Of a stretch of DNA of 64,000 nucleotides, positions 32,166 to 41,325 are shown in pieces. The notes below the pieces were generated by a model, which saw only the letters and a list, made by a program, of their open reading frames with translations, was not told the origin of the DNA and did no database searches. A program made the position numbers and the translations under genes. This DNA comes from Pseudomonas taetrolens (GTDB taxonomy: Bacteria; Pseudomonadota; Gammaproteobacteria; Pseudomonadales; Pseudomonadaceae), in NCBI RefSeq assembly GCF_900475285.1, contig NZ_LS483370.1, positions 4,779,872 to 4,843,871 of the forward strand, given 5' to 3'. Position 1 is the stretch's first letter. Each line of letters opens with the position of its first letter.

Positions 32166-32816
32166 TCAGGCCAGCCAATCCAGGGTCAAAATCAAGCGCC
32201 GCTCACCCTGCCCCAGGGCGGGGGAACGATGGATCAAGCCCGCGCCTTCGTTACCCTGCCATTTCTCTCCTTTGAGTAAAGCGACTTCTCCCTGGTTTAT
32301 TTGCTGGATCACGGTTGCTTGCGTTGGCTCGGCCTGTAATTGCCCCAGACAACGTCGTTCCATCGCACCCTCTTCAAGCCATTGGCTGCCAATCCCTGCA
32401 TAAGTGGTGATAAGACGCACTGGCACATGATCAACGTGAAAACGTGGACACATGGCCTTATCCAGGGCCCTGAGACGCAGCCCAATGCGTTTTGCGCCCA
32501 ACAGGCAGCTGTAGGCGCTGACCAGCCAGGAAATATCCGAAATGAAGCCTGCATAGCCTTCCAGGTCGTTAAACCTCGATGCAAGACCTTGCAGGTTGGG
32601 CGATGCGTGCTCATTGCACATTTCAATGCTGATTGAATCAGCCAAGGGCTCATCAAAAGAGAGTAATAAAGCCCCGAAATCCGAGATATGCACAGGTAGC
32701 TGACGCTGCCAGATCGCCAGATTAACGCCATCGTCCAGTATTCGCGCCAGCACGTCAGGCGTTGGCCCTGTGGCCTGCTGAACCGTAGGTAGAGCGGGCA
32801 TGACCTGTGCCTTCAT
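32166..32816 (-). CDS. DUF1826-family protein
   Basis: 216 aa from ATG 32816, which overlaps the zigA stop as TGATG, with AGAGGTGA upstream; the two genes are translationally coupled. The central stretch CPRFHVDHVPVRLITTYAG and the later GEVALLKGEKWQGNEGAGLI, with HRSPAL, are the DUF1826 hallmark and hold possible metal-binding His/Asp residues. DUF1826 proteins recur in Zur regulons beside COG0523 GTPases. The fold brings 2-oxoglutarate/Fe(II) enzymes to mind (HxD...R pattern), but that is inference. Confidence 0.82.
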   Translation of the reverse strand: MKAQVMPALPTVQQATGPTPDVLARILDDGVNLAIWQRQLPVHISDFGALLLSFDEPLADSISIEMCNEHASPNLQGLASRFNDLEGYAGFISDISWLVSAYSCLLGAKRIGLRLRALDKAMCPRFHVDHVPVRLITTYAGIGSQWLEEGAMERRCLGQLQAEPTQATVIQQINQGEVALLKGEKWQGNEGAGLIHRSPALGQGERRLILTLDWLA

Positions 32817-34024
32817 CACGCTGTCACCTCTTCGTGCCAGTCACCAAACGGATCGTTAAGTTGTGACCAGCCTACAGCTCCCAAGGCCATTTCATCTTCA
32901 TTCAGCAAACAGGCATCGAGCTCGGACGTCAGTTGAGTGAAATCGATGTGCTGACCGATAAACACCAACTCCTGACGACAGTCCGCAGTGTCCGGCAACC
33001 ATTTTTGGAGGATTTCAGCCTTGGCTTCCGGGTCTTGCGGCCATTGTTCTCTAGGAACAAAGCGCCACCAACGCCCGGCAAATCCATAGCGCATCAACCC
33101 ACCCGCCTGCGACCAACTGCCCGCTTCCTCGTATTTGCTGGCCAGCCAAAAAAAGCCCTTGGAGCGCAGCAATTTGCCATTGGTCCAAGGACGGTCAATA
33201 AAATTGAAAAAACGCTCGGGATGAAAAGGACGACGCGCGCGATAAGCCGCCGAGGCGATTCCATACTCCTCGGTTTCAGGTACATGCTCGCCACGTAACT
33301 CTTGCAACCAGCCAGGCGAAAGCGCTGCCCGATCAAAGTCGAAACGGCCAGTATCAAGAATTTTTTTCAGCGGGACTTCACCCATGACCATCGGGATGAT
33401 TTCAGCCTGGGCGTTCAGGCGCTCCAAAATGGCGATTAATTCCTCGCGATCTGAACGACTGATGAGATCGATTTTGCTGATCAAAATAACGTCAGCGAAT
33501 TCAATTTGTTCAATTAAAAGGTCCGTGATTGAACGATCATCATCTTCCCCGAGGGTTTCACCCCGTGAAGCAAGACTGTCTGCCGCCTGGTAATCCTGTA
33601 AAAAATTCAGGCCATCGACCACCGTCACCATGGTGTCCAAACGAGCAATATCCGCCAGGCTTTGGCCGGACTCATCACGAAAAGTGAACGTTTCAGCGAC
33701 AGGCAGAGGCTCCGAAATACCGGTCGACTCGATTAATAAGTAATCAAATCGACCCTCGCGGGCCAACTTGCCAACTTCCATGAGCAAGTCTTCGCGCAGG
33801 GTGCAACAGATGCAGCCATTGCTCATTTCGATCAGTTTTTCTTCCGCACGATTCAAACTCACATCGCGCTGAACCTCCCCGCCATCAATATTTATTTCGC
33901 TCATATCGTTAACAATCACTGCCACACGCAGGTTGTCACGGTTGCGCAAAATATAGTTCAGCAGGGTGCTTTTTCCTGCGCCGAGAAATCCGGAAAGCAC
34001 AGTCACCGGTAGACGTTCAGGCAT
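32816..34024 (-). CDS. zigA: ZigA-type zinc metallochaperone GTPase (COG0523)
   Basis: 402 aa. [15 protein letters not shown] (Walker A, about 12), [11 protein letters not shown], the metal-binding [11 protein letters not shown] (CxCC, about 72), [17 protein letters not shown] (Walker B/switch) and ISKIDL (guanine motif) are all present. The C-terminal CobW domain begins near 270 ([12 protein letters not shown]). ZigA proteins bind zinc and deliver it to client enzymes under zinc limitation or histidine catabolism. It heads the operon zigA-DUF1826-cobW. Two Zur-like boxes lie in the 145-base divergent spacer to folE2. Confidence 0.88.
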   Translation of the reverse strand: MPERLPVTVLSGFLGAGKSTLLNYILRNRDNLRVAVIVNDMSEINIDGGEVQRDVSLNRAEEKLIEMSNGCICCTLREDLLMEVGKLAREGRFDYLLIESTGISEPLPVAETFTFRDESGQSLADIARLDTMVTVVDGLNFLQDYQAADSLASRGETLGEDDDRSITDLLIEQIEFADVILISKIDLISRSDREELIAILERLNAQAEIIPMVMGEVPLKKILDTGRFDFDRAALSPGWLQELRGEHVPETEEYGIASAAYRARRPFHPERFFNFIDRPWTNGKLLRSKGFFWLASKYEEAGSWSQAGGLMRYGFAGRWWRFVPREQWPQDPEAKAEILQKWLPDTADCRQELVFIGQHIDFTQLTSELDACLLNEDEMALGAVGWSQLNDPFGDWHEEVTA

Positions 34025-34095
34025 GGAAGTTCCTCATCAGGGTTGGCAGGTCAAAGCGCCCGCTTGTTGGCATGACCGATATCGATCGCCGATAA

Positions 34096-34141
34096 TGATA
34101 CATTATAACAATACACACCATTAAATTGTTATCTTGTAACA
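34096..34141. promoter_or_regulatory. Two Zur-box-like palindromes between zigA and folE2
   Basis: TGTTATCTTGTAACA at 34127-34141 is close to the proteobacterial Zur consensus TGTTATANTATAACA (three differences), and TGATACATTATAACA at 34096-34110 shares its right half. Centres are 31 bases apart, about three helical turns. Divergent control of both transcripts is inferred. Confidence 0.65.
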
Positions 34142-34169
34142 TCACCCCGTTTATATGATGGAAGCCTTT

Positions 34170-35066
34170 ATGAATGCCTTGACCCTTCCCGATGTTGCGT
34201 CACAAAACACCCTTCAAGCTCTACCGCTTGAATGGGTCGGAATGTGCGGTATCGCTTTGCCCGTTGTGATTGATGGGCAGCGACTGTCCGCCACAGCCGA
34301 TGCGGGAGTCAGCCTGGATGACAGTGAGGCACGTGGTATTCATATGTCGCGCTTATATTTAGCGCTGGAAGTACTCGAGTCGCAGGAGCTGAACCCGCTA
34401 CTTTTGAAGAAAATTTTGCAGCGTTTTTTGGACAGTCATGATGATTTATCAATCAGTGCCTACCTGCGAATTCATACCCATGTGCTACTCAAACGCCCCG
34501 CATTGGTCAGCCCTTTGAGTGGCTGGAAGAGCTACCCAGTGAGCATCGATGCTGCTGTGAAAAACGGAATGTTCCACGTGGAACTAAAAACTGAAGTGAT
34601 CTATTCCTCAACCTGCCCCTGTTCGGCGGCATTGGCCCGACAGTTAATTCAGCAAAAATTCATGGATGACTTTGCCAATAAATCACTTCAGCACGCAGAG
34701 GTTTTAAGCTGGCTGGGCAGTTCGCGAGGCATCGTTGCAACGCCTCATAGCCAAAGAAGTACTGCCTATTTGCAGCTTCGCATGAACACAGAACTGCCTG
34801 ACATTCCGTTGATTCCGATCATCGACATGGCCGAAAGTGCATTAGGTACCGCAGTACAAACCGCCGTAAAACGCGCAGATGAACAAGCCTTCGCGCTAGC
34901 GAACGGGCAGAACTTGATGTTCTGTGAGGATGCAGCGCGGCGATTGAATGTCGCGCTTAAAGCGTCTCCTGGTGTCATAGGCTTCGACTTGAAAGTCGTC
35001 CATGCAGAAAGTCTGCACAGCCATGACGCCGTTGCCGAGAGCCGCTGGAACTGGGAGTCGCAATGA
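34170..35066 (+). CDS. folE2: GTP cyclohydrolase FolE2 (type IB)
   Basis: 298 aa from ATG 34170 after GGAAG. It makes 7,8-dihydroneopterin triphosphate from GTP, the first step of folate synthesis, and unlike FolE it does not need zinc, so it replaces FolE under zinc limitation. The signature ARGIHMSRLYLALE (about 60) and the active-site Cys in SSTCPCSAALARQL (about 150) are present, as is LMFCEDAARRLN near 250. A perfect 14-base parS palindrome lies within the gene at 34571-34584. Zur control is suggested by upstream boxes. Confidence 0.93.
   Translation: MNALTLPDVASQNTLQALPLEWVGMCGIALPVVIDGQRLSATADAGVSLDDSEARGIHMSRLYLALEVLESQELNPLLLKKILQRFLDSHDDLSISAYLRIHTHVLLKRPALVSPLSGWKSYPVSIDAAVKNGMFHVELKTEVIYSSTCPCSAALARQLIQQKFMDDFANKSLQHAEVLSWLGSSRGIVATPHSQRSTAYLQLRMNTELPDIPLIPIIDMAESALGTAVQTAVKRADEQAFALANGQNLMFCEDAARRLNVALKASPGVIGFDLKVVHAESLHSHDAVAESRWNWESQ
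34571..34584. other. parS centromere site within folE2
   Basis: GTTCCACGTGGAAC, a perfect palindrome identical to the core of the Pseudomonas ParB-binding site (TGTTCCACGTGGAACA), here preceded by T and followed by T. It lies about 29 kb from oriC and 18-19 kb from parB. No other perfect copy was found by eye in the window. Confidence 0.85.
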
Positions 35067-35097
35067 CCGGCAACAATCACTGCGTCAGGTTAATTGG

Positions 35098-35616
35098 TCA
35101 AGCGCGTGGTTTGACGGTTCCACAGTTTTGTCCCAGCCACACAGCGCGGGTATCCATGCTGCCTTTCTGCTGGATGCCCGTAGCATTGAAAGTGCCGTTC
35201 ACCTGAGTGGTGAACTCACGATCACTGAGGAAGGTGGCCACACCATCGCCCTGAGCTTTTGGACAACTAAAGCGAAATTTCCACTGATTTCCACTACGCT
35301 CAGTGATCTGTTGGTTACAACCTGACTTAGGATCAGTCAGCGGAACCTCTTCAGATTTCACTTGGTCAGGTGTCAGGCACACTCGAACACCTTTACCGCC
35401 CATGGTGAGCCCTTGGCTTTCCAATTGAGCTTTTTGTTCCGGAGTTAGCATATTCTGCAACTGGCCTAACATTACCTGCAGATCTGGAAGCTGCTGACCA
35501 TCGACTTGCATGTTGCTGGAAGTCAGCTCCCAAAGTCCTGGTTGCAGCACTTGTGCTTGGGCCAAGGGGATCGATAAACCGCAGGCTATGAATAGCCCAA
35601 GAAGACGAACATTCAT
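35098..35616 (-). CDS. DUF3617-family exported protein
   Basis: 172 aa from ATG 35616 after AAGGAG. A signal peptide (MNVRLLGLFIACGLSIPLAQ, cut near AQA) is followed by LQPGLWELTSSNMQVDG, the DUF3617 start, and VRVCLTPDQV, with paired Cys residues (near 81, 100, 118) suited to disulphides in the periplasm. Function unknown. It is convergent with folE2 (31 bases) and divergent from cardiolipin synthase. Confidence 0.82.
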   Translation of the reverse strand: MNVRLLGLFIACGLSIPLAQAQVLQPGLWELTSSNMQVDGQQLPDLQVMLGQLQNMLTPEQKAQLESQGLTMGGKGVRVCLTPDQVKSEEVPLTDPKSGCNQQITERSGNQWKFRFSCPKAQGDGVATFLSDREFTTQVNGTFNATGIQQKGSMDTRAVWLGQNCGTVKPRA

Positions 35617-35750
35617 CAAGTAACTCCTTCGAAAGTGTCCGTGTTAGACGTCAAAAATAGATGGGCGTTGCACAACAATTAAAAGGGACATCACAAACAG
35701 ACCTGGTCTGTCAGTACTCAACGCAGGACCCTTCAGGAGCAAGGATACGC

Positions 35751-37190
35751 ATGGAATATCTAGCCCCACACATTATTGGCTACCTTATTTTATTGATTCA
35801 CAGCTTAGGCTTAATTGCCGCATTGCATGCGGTTTTAACCGTCAGAACGGCGCAGGGGTCGATCGCTTGGGCGATGTCGCTATTTTTTATTCCTTACTTA
35901 ACCCTTATCCCCTATCTCATCTTCGGTCGCAGTTCGTACGATGATTACATTCGTGCCCGGCGCGTAGCCAACCAAGAAATGCGTGAAGCCATTGCGGACA
36001 TGAACTGGAGACCCTGGGTTGAGGAAGCGCTCGCCGCTCGCAACTCAAAAGCCTACACCTCTCTGCGAGCCATGCCGAAGTTGGGACGCATGCCTTGCCT
36101 GGCGAACAATACGGTACGCTTATTGATCAATGGCACCGAAACCTTCGATGCCATTTTCAAAGCGATTCGCGCGGCCAAAGAAGTGGTTCTGGTGCAGTTT
36201 TTTATCGTGCATGACGATGAGTTAGGCATGAAGTTACATGCCTTACTTCTAGAGAAAGCTGCCGAAGGTGTTGCCGTGTATTTGCTGTACGACAGTATTG
36301 GCAGCCACTCCCTGCCCAAGTCCTATGCTGAGACCTTGCGCGCGGGGGGTGTTCAGGCACATGCATTTGCAACCCGTGCCGGCTGGATCAGTCGGTTTCA
36401 GATCAACTTCCGTAATCATCGGAAAGTGGTCGTGGTGGATGGTGTCCGTGGATTTGTCGGCGGGCACAATGTGGGTGATGAGTACCTGGGAGCCAAACCT
36501 CCGTTGTCGCCGTGGCGTGATACTCACGTCGACGTTTGCGGTCCAGTGGTCGCGTGCCTGCAAGAATCCTTTGCTGAAGACTGGTTCTGGGCCTCACGCA
36601 AACTCCCGCCGCTGATTCTGCCGCAAAGCTATCCAGAGGGTGGCGTGCTATGTCAGTTCCTCGCAAGCGGCCCGGCAGACTCATATGAAACCTGTTCACT
36701 GTTTTTCGTCGAAGCCATCCATGCCGCCAATCACAGGGTATGGATCACAAGCCCTTACTTTGTTCCCGATGAAGCAGTCTTTGCAGCACTAAGACTCGCC
36801 GTATTGCGTGGGGTTGATGTACGAATCCTCATTCCTTCCCGACCAGACCATAAGATTGTTTACGCAGCTTCCAGCCTGTATGCCTTTGAAGCCGTGCGTG
36901 CCGGCGTGCGAATCTTTCGTTATCAACCCGGCTTCTTGCATCAAAAAGTAGTGTTGATCGATGATGAAATCAGCGCCATTGGCAGTGCCAACATGGATAA
37001 CCGATCTTTCCGTCTCAACTTTGAAGTGATGCTGCTCACTGTCGACGGAGCGTTTGCCAAACAGGTCGAACACATGTTGCTCGACGACTTCGCCCTGTCA
37101 CTGGAAATCACCGAAGCCGATATCAAGGCGACCCACCGCTTGCAACAACTGGGGATGCGCGTGGCACGCCTGGTTTCGCCGGTCCTGTAA
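35751..37190 (+). CDS. clsA: Cardiolipin synthase (ClsA type)
   Basis: 479 aa. Two N-terminal membrane helices (about 7-30 and 38-58) precede two phospholipase D domains with complete HKD motifs: H223-K225-D230 in [10 protein letters not shown] and H397-K399-D404 in [10 protein letters not shown]. It condenses two phosphatidylglycerols to cardiolipin at the inner membrane. ATG 35751 follows AGGAGCAAGGA. A terminator shared with the convergent cfa-like gene follows. Confidence 0.95.
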   Translation: MEYLAPHIIGYLILLIHSLGLIAALHAVLTVRTAQGSIAWAMSLFFIPYLTLIPYLIFGRSSYDDYIRARRVANQEMREAIADMNWRPWVEEALAARNSKAYTSLRAMPKLGRMPCLANNTVRLLINGTETFDAIFKAIRAAKEVVLVQFFIVHDDELGMKLHALLLEKAAEGVAVYLLYDSIGSHSLPKSYAETLRAGGVQAHAFATRAGWISRFQINFRNHRKVVVVDGVRGFVGGHNVGDEYLGAKPPLSPWRDTHVDVCGPVVACLQESFAEDWFWASRKLPPLILPQSYPEGGVLCQFLASGPADSYETCSLFFVEAIHAANHRVWITSPYFVPDEAVFAALRLAVLRGVDVRILIPSRPDHKIVYAASSLYAFEAVRAGVRIFRYQPGFLHQKVVLIDDEISAIGSANMDNRSFRLNFEVMLLTVDGAFAKQVEHMLLDDFALSLEITEADIKATHRLQQLGMRVARLVSPVL

Positions 37191-37225
37191 AAAAGGCCGT
37201 GTCGCTCTTAGCGGCACGGCCTTTT
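37191..37225. terminator. Bidirectional terminator between clsA and the CFA synthase-like gene
   Basis: AAAAGGCCGTG / CACGGCCTTTT with an inner CGCT/AGCG pair; A-run on one side and T-run on the other serve both convergent genes. Confidence 0.9.
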
Positions 37226-37242
37226 GTCTTTCGCAATAATAC

Positions 37243-38430
37243 TCAGCTGTAAATATCACGCCGGGTACGCGGCAACTCAAGCGAGCCGTCAGCGAATGGT
37301 TTGGTCGCCAGAATCTGATCGATGTTGATCCAGCCGCGTGCGAATGCATAGGCACAGCCCGCGAGGTACAACCGCCAAATACGCAAGGTTTGTTCGGGTA
37401 CTTGCTTGGCGGCAGCCTCAAGGTTGTTTTCCAGGCGCTGGCTCCAATGTTCCAGGGTGCGCGCGTAATGCAGGCGCAAGCTTTCGACATCGACTACTTC
37501 CAGCCCCGCTTCACTGATCTGCGCGGTGATCATTGAAAGGTGTGGCAACTCCCCATTGGGGAACACATAGCGCTCGATGAAATCTCCGGCACCACGTCCC
37601 ACCGGGCGCCCATCCGTATGTTTGGCGGTGATGCCGTGATTCATCACCAAACCACCTTCCCGAACAGCCTTGAACAGGATTTCACAGTACTCACGAAGGT
37701 TCGCATGCCCAACGTGCTCAAACATACCCACGCTGACGATTTTGTCGAATCGACCATCCTGTGGTAAATCACGATAGTCCAACAGTTGCAATTCAACCTT
37801 GTCTTGCAGGCCTTCGGCGTTGACACGCTCCCGGGCCAAGGTCAGCTGTTCTTTGCTTAAAGTAATGCCGAATACCTTGACCCCAAACTCCCGCGCGGCA
37901 AAACGCGCCAACCCACCCCAACCACAACCAACATCCAGCAGATACTCACCTGGTTTTAATCTCAGCTTGCGGCACAGCAGGCGAAATTTGGCTTGTTGTG
38001 CATCATCAAGGCTCTCTTCACCGGTTTCGAAATAGCCACAGGAATAGGCCATGTCACGGTCGAGCCACAGCTGATAGAAGTCATTGGACAGGTCGTAATG
38101 ATATGAAATGGATGCGGCATCCGTGGCCTTGTCGTGATAGATCCGCGTAGGGGAAACAGACCCTTCATCATCGTCCACGAGCGCCTGGCTTAACTCATCA
38201 CATACACGAACCACTTCGCTGATGGAGCCTTCAAGCTCAAGGCGTCCTTCAACGAATGCACTGCCCAATAGTCCGAGGCTCGGATGTGTAAACTCAGCCA
38301 CAAGCTGTGGATCCTTGACCACAATCGTGACACTGGGTGCAGGGCCAAAATTAAATTCATGCCCATCCCAAAGCTTTAGACGTAATGGAAGCTGAAGTTT
38401 TTGTAAGGCTGGTGGCAATTGCGCGAGCAT
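37243..38430 (-). CDS. cfa: Cyclopropane-fatty-acyl-phospholipid synthase family methyltransferase
   Basis: 395 aa from ATG 38430 after GGGAGG. The C-terminal two thirds is an SAM methyltransferase domain: YHYDLSNDFYQLWLD near 115, the SAM loop LLDVGCGWGGLARFAA near 170 and VSVGMFEHVGHANLREYC near 235, all typical of Cfa/Mma enzymes. The enzyme adds a methylene across cis double bonds of membrane lipids. Pseudomonas often has two such genes; this one sits in the glmS-proximal position, like PA5546. It is convergent with clsA, another lipid enzyme. Confidence 0.88.
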   Translation of the reverse strand: MLAQLPPALQKLQLPLRLKLWDGHEFNFGPAPSVTIVVKDPQLVAEFTHPSLGLLGSAFVEGRLELEGSISEVVRVCDELSQALVDDDEGSVSPTRIYHDKATDAASISYHYDLSNDFYQLWLDRDMAYSCGYFETGEESLDDAQQAKFRLLCRKLRLKPGEYLLDVGCGWGGLARFAAREFGVKVFGITLSKEQLTLARERVNAEGLQDKVELQLLDYRDLPQDGRFDKIVSVGMFEHVGHANLREYCEILFKAVREGGLVMNHGITAKHTDGRPVGRGAGDFIERYVFPNGELPHLSMITAQISEAGLEVVDVESLRLHYARTLEHWSQRLENNLEAAAKQVPEQTLRIWRLYLAGCAYAFARGWINIDQILATKPFADGSLELPRTRRDIYS

Positions 38431-38549
38431 CAGTGGGTCCTCCCTCATTCAGGCATCGAAGCTATAGATAGGGTAGACGATTAACCGAAACTTTCAGCTT
38501 CTCGATTCCGAGGGCAAACGTCTGAGCGCGGAGGTGTTACGGAGAGTCA

Positions 38550-38577
38550 ATGCGATCAGCTCAGCGGCTGATCGCAT
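38550..38577. terminator. Hairpin after the serine hydrolase gene
   Basis: Stem ATGCGATCAGC / GCTGATCGCAT, 11 bp, six-base loop, with no T-run. It lies 7 bases beyond the stop of the hydrolase gene on the minus strand. Confidence 0.5.
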
Positions 38578-38583
38578 GTTTCA

Positions 38584-39915
38584 TCATGGGCGATGAATCA
38601 ACTGTTTGGCCAAAGCCTCGAACGCAGGAATAGTCACCGGATCATTTGCTGAGTTGCTGGCAATCGGATTGGAGGCATAACGCACAATGACCATCTCGGC
38701 TTTGGGGTCGATGTAGATGCGCTGACCATACACTCCACGTGCCATGAAGGCGCCGTCCGCATTGTGAGTGACCCACCACATGTTTCGGTAACTGCCACCC
38801 TTGAGCAGGTCGTATCCAGCCTTGGCAAAGGCGTCTTTATCACCGCCGCTGCGTATGTCTTCCACAACCGCTTTGGGAACGATTTGCTGAGCAAGGTATT
38901 GGCCCTCATTACGGATCATTTCGCCAAAGCGTGCCAAATCCCGTAGACCCGTATTCAACCCACCACCGGCGAATGGCGTACCGATTGAATCAACAGTGAA
39001 ATAGGCATCCTGTTCTGCACCGATGCGCTGCCAGATTTTTTCAGACAGTAATTGCGCCACATTGCGCCCGGTCACTCGTGCGATCACCCAGCCCAGCACA
39101 TCGGTATTTACGGTTTTATAAGCGAATGCTTTGCCATGTTCACCTAACGGTTTCACCGTCAATAAAAACTCCATGTAACTGCGCGGTCCGGTGTAGTCCT
39201 TTGGTTTTGGCAACGGGCTGCCGGCTTGAGCGTGTTGCCAGACCTCTGCATTCGGATCGGAATAGTCTTCGCTGTATTTGAGCCCGGTGGTCATATCCAG
39301 TACCTGACGCAACGTGGCACTACCAAAGGCAGACGCCGCCAACTCCGGTACATAGTCCGCGACTTTTTTATTCGCATCCAGCGTGCCATCCGCCACCAAC
39401 ATGGCGCCCAAAGTGCCGACCACTGATTTAGTGACAGACATGGCACCGTGCTGCCCTTCCGGAGTCAGGACACCGAAGTAGCGTTCGTAAACAATTTTTC
39501 CGCGATGCAACACCACGATGCCATCGGTGTAATTCGCCGCCAGCGATTGTTCCCAGGTCATCGGTTGCTTGGCGCCCAACGGCACAAAACTCAATTTATC
39601 GATATCGGCTCGTAATGCTCGCACCAACGGAACTGGCGCCCCTAACCCCCGGGACACATTCGTGGTGGGCATCAATTGACGGAAATTTGAAACGCTCCAG
39701 CGCATGGCAGGAAAATTGAAATAACTGCCGTCGGCGAAACGAATAATACGATCGGGCGGTGGCGGAGCACCCACCATCCAGCCCATTTTTGCCGGATCAC
39801 TGGCAGCAGCATCCGGATAAGCATTTTTATCCACAGCGCTGGCTACGGAAGCCGCCAGACATGAGAGCAAAAAAACCGCGCTTTTCCGGGCGGGTTTAAA
39901 TAAATTTTTAAACAT
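38584..39915 (-). CDS. Exported serine hydrolase of the beta-lactamase/6-aminohexanoate-dimer hydrolase family
   Basis: 443 aa with a signal peptide (KSAVFLLSCLAASVASA, cut near 27). The nucleophile motif SxxK is MSVTKSVVG (about 163-166), and the Tyr/Asn motif is YKTVNTDVLGW, as in NylB-like enzymes. Family members hydrolyse amide or ester bonds; beta-lactam resistance should not be assumed. The gene is flanked by glmS-proximal genes and appears conserved. Confidence 0.85.
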   Translation of the reverse strand: MFKNLFKPARKSAVFLLSCLAASVASAVDKNAYPDAAASDPAKMGWMVGAPPPPDRIIRFADGSYFNFPAMRWSVSNFRQLMPTTNVSRGLGAPVPLVRALRADIDKLSFVPLGAKQPMTWEQSLAANYTDGIVVLHRGKIVYERYFGVLTPEGQHGAMSVTKSVVGTLGAMLVADGTLDANKKVADYVPELAASAFGSATLRQVLDMTTGLKYSEDYSDPNAEVWQHAQAGSPLPKPKDYTGPRSYMEFLLTVKPLGEHGKAFAYKTVNTDVLGWVIARVTGRNVAQLLSEKIWQRIGAEQDAYFTVDSIGTPFAGGGLNTGLRDLARFGEMIRNEGQYLAQQIVPKAVVEDIRSGGDKDAFAKAGYDLLKGGSYRNMWWVTHNADGAFMARGVYGQRIYIDPKAEMVIVRYASNPIASNSANDPVTIPAFEALAKQLIHRP

Positions 39916-40057
39916 ACAAACGCCTCAGTTAAGGAACGAGACTCGGCCAAGCACTGAACTGAATGTTCCTTTTCAGCTCATGACCGCACTCACCTTGCGA
40001 TAAAGCCAGCGCCTTGTATAGCCGCGTTCGGATTAGCCTTGGCCAATATCAGGGGGC

Positions 40058-40097
40058 AAAAACGACTCGACCCGCAGAACAAGTGCGGGTCGAGTCG
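40058..40097 (-). terminator. Strong minus-strand terminator without an adjacent minus-strand gene
   Basis: Perfect 14-bp stem CGACTCGACCCGCA / TGCGGGTCGAGTCG with a seven-base loop; on the minus strand it is followed by TTTTTG. The gene to its right (40199-41110) is on the plus strand, so the nearest minus-strand gene that could use it is glmS, 1.2 kb away. Confidence 0.85.
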
Positions 40098-40198
40098 AAA
40101 TACGTCCGCGATATGTCTTAAAATAGCCAGTTGCCGAAAGAACCATCATGGTCATAGCCATGACAGGCTTTCATCCTTTACAAATAATTGTGGTGAAG

Positions 40199-41110
40199 AT
40201 GAACAAGCCTTTCATTTCGCTGTGTCCAGAAATTACTCGGGCGCACGCGCTGAAGCTGATGGATTGGTTGGAGGATGAGCGCGTCACCTGCTATCTGAGC
40301 GATTCGCGTCATGTCTCCCGCTCCATCGGGCAAGCCATCGATCGGACTCAATTACCGATCCTGACCCATCTATTCAACCGGGGCGGCCGGTTCTTCATGG
40401 CTTATGACCGGCATGACGCCCCGGTGGGCTTTGTCCGTCTAATCAAGACCGGCTCACATTGCGAGATAGTCCTGGTCATCGGAGACAGCGACAAATGGGG
40501 CCGGAACCTTGGCGCCCGCACAATCCGCGAAGGCATGAAACTGGCATTCCTCGACATGCGCGCCGAGAAGCTCATCGCCAAGATCCACCCGGATAACGCA
40601 CGTTCGCTGAAGGCCTTTCTGCGCAGCGGCTTTTTGCTCGAGAGCGAAACGCCGACATTGAAATCATTGTCCATGACGGCGGGGCGCTATCGCCAGTTCT
40701 TGCGCGAAGGTGCCGTTAACGACTCCACCAGGATCTACATCACTGAAATCGACAAGGCCAGGCTTGAGAGCCTAATCGCGCTCGAGCAAGGCCCGGCCGT
40801 TGTTGAACTCGAACATGAGCTTGAGCGAGCCGTTGTCGTCAAGCCGCAGCAGGTGGCGTGCAATGTCGTCACGATGAACTCCAGAGCCTTGCTGCAGCTG
40901 GACGACGAAGAGATCGAAGTGGCCTTGGTCTACCCTGAAGATGCGGACAGCAACGCGGGGAAGCATTCCGTGGACTCCGAAATCGGAGCCGCCATCCTGG
41001 GCTATCAGGAGGGGGACGCCATCAACTGGCGAATTTCTGATCGGACCCGACGGATTGAGATCAGGAAAGTGCTTTACCAGCCGGAGGCTGCAGGCGATTT
41101 CCACCTGTAA
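40199..41110 (+). CDS. GNAT acetyltransferase fused to an Rnk (nucleoside diphosphate kinase regulator) domain
   Basis: 303 aa. Residues 1-170 are a GNAT domain (VIGDSDKWGRNLGARTIREG near 98, RAEKLIAKIHPDNARSLKAF near 125). Residues about 178-303 match E. coli Rnk: a short coiled segment, then VTMNSRALLQL, VYPEDADSNAG, IGAAILGYQEGD and the terminal YQPEAAGD. Rnk is a GreA/GreB-like protein that affects NDK activity and binds RNA polymerase. I recall the combination as a rare annotated type. ATG 40199 is favoured by the domain start; starts at 40148 and 40160 are open. It lies at the glmS 3' flank, a known insertion hotspot, and is oriented against glmS. Confidence 0.85.
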   Translation: MNKPFISLCPEITRAHALKLMDWLEDERVTCYLSDSRHVSRSIGQAIDRTQLPILTHLFNRGGRFFMAYDRHDAPVGFVRLIKTGSHCEIVLVIGDSDKWGRNLGARTIREGMKLAFLDMRAEKLIAKIHPDNARSLKAFLRSGFLLESETPTLKSLSMTAGRYRQFLREGAVNDSTRIYITEIDKARLESLIALEQGPAVVELEHELERAVVVKPQQVACNVVTMNSRALLQLDDEEIEVALVYPEDADSNAGKHSVDSEIGAAILGYQEGDAINWRISDRTRRIEIRKVLYQPEAAGDFHL

Positions 41111-41134
41111 TTGACTTCTGCTCAATGTTTGTCC

Positions 41135-41185
41135 ATCAGGCGCGAGGATCCCCCAAAGGACGGGGCCTCGCTTTGCGTGCCTGAT
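41135..41185 (+). terminator. Hairpin after the GNAT-Rnk gene
   Basis: Long stem: ATCAGGC pairs with GCCTGAT and GCGAGG with CCTCGC. No T-run. Confidence 0.6.
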
Positions 41186-41207
41186 GCGGCCCGTTGGAGG
41201 GTCAAGG

Positions 41208-41243
41208 GCAGGAGGCGGCAGGACAGTCCTGCCCGGCTCCTGC
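41208..41243. terminator. Second hairpin between GNAT-Rnk and glmS
   Basis: Inner stem GGCAGGAC / GTCCTGCC and outer stem GCAGGAG / CTCCTGC, 46 bases beyond the glmS stop. On the plus strand it is followed by CGTTTTG. Confidence 0.55.
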
Positions 41244-41261
41244 GACCGTTTTGATTAACTT

Positions 41262-41325
41262 AATCCAACGCTGAATGGTACCGGAGGATTACTCCACGGT
41301 AACGGATTTAGCCAGGTTACGCGGC
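41262..41325 (-). other. Expected attTn7 (glmS 3' end and point about 25 bases beyond the stop)
   Basis: TnsD of Tn7 recognises the last codons of glmS and Tn7 inserts roughly 25 bases past the stop, here near 41264. The glmS stop is 41291-41289. No Tn7 ends are visible, so the site appears empty. The position is set by the known rule, not by a distinct sequence. Confidence 0.6.

Noticed and set aside
38584..39915. Serine hydrolase as a class C beta-lactamase
   Set aside because: It has SxxK and YxxxN in the NylB-like context (YKTVNTDVLGW), not the AmpC YSN and KTG arrangement.
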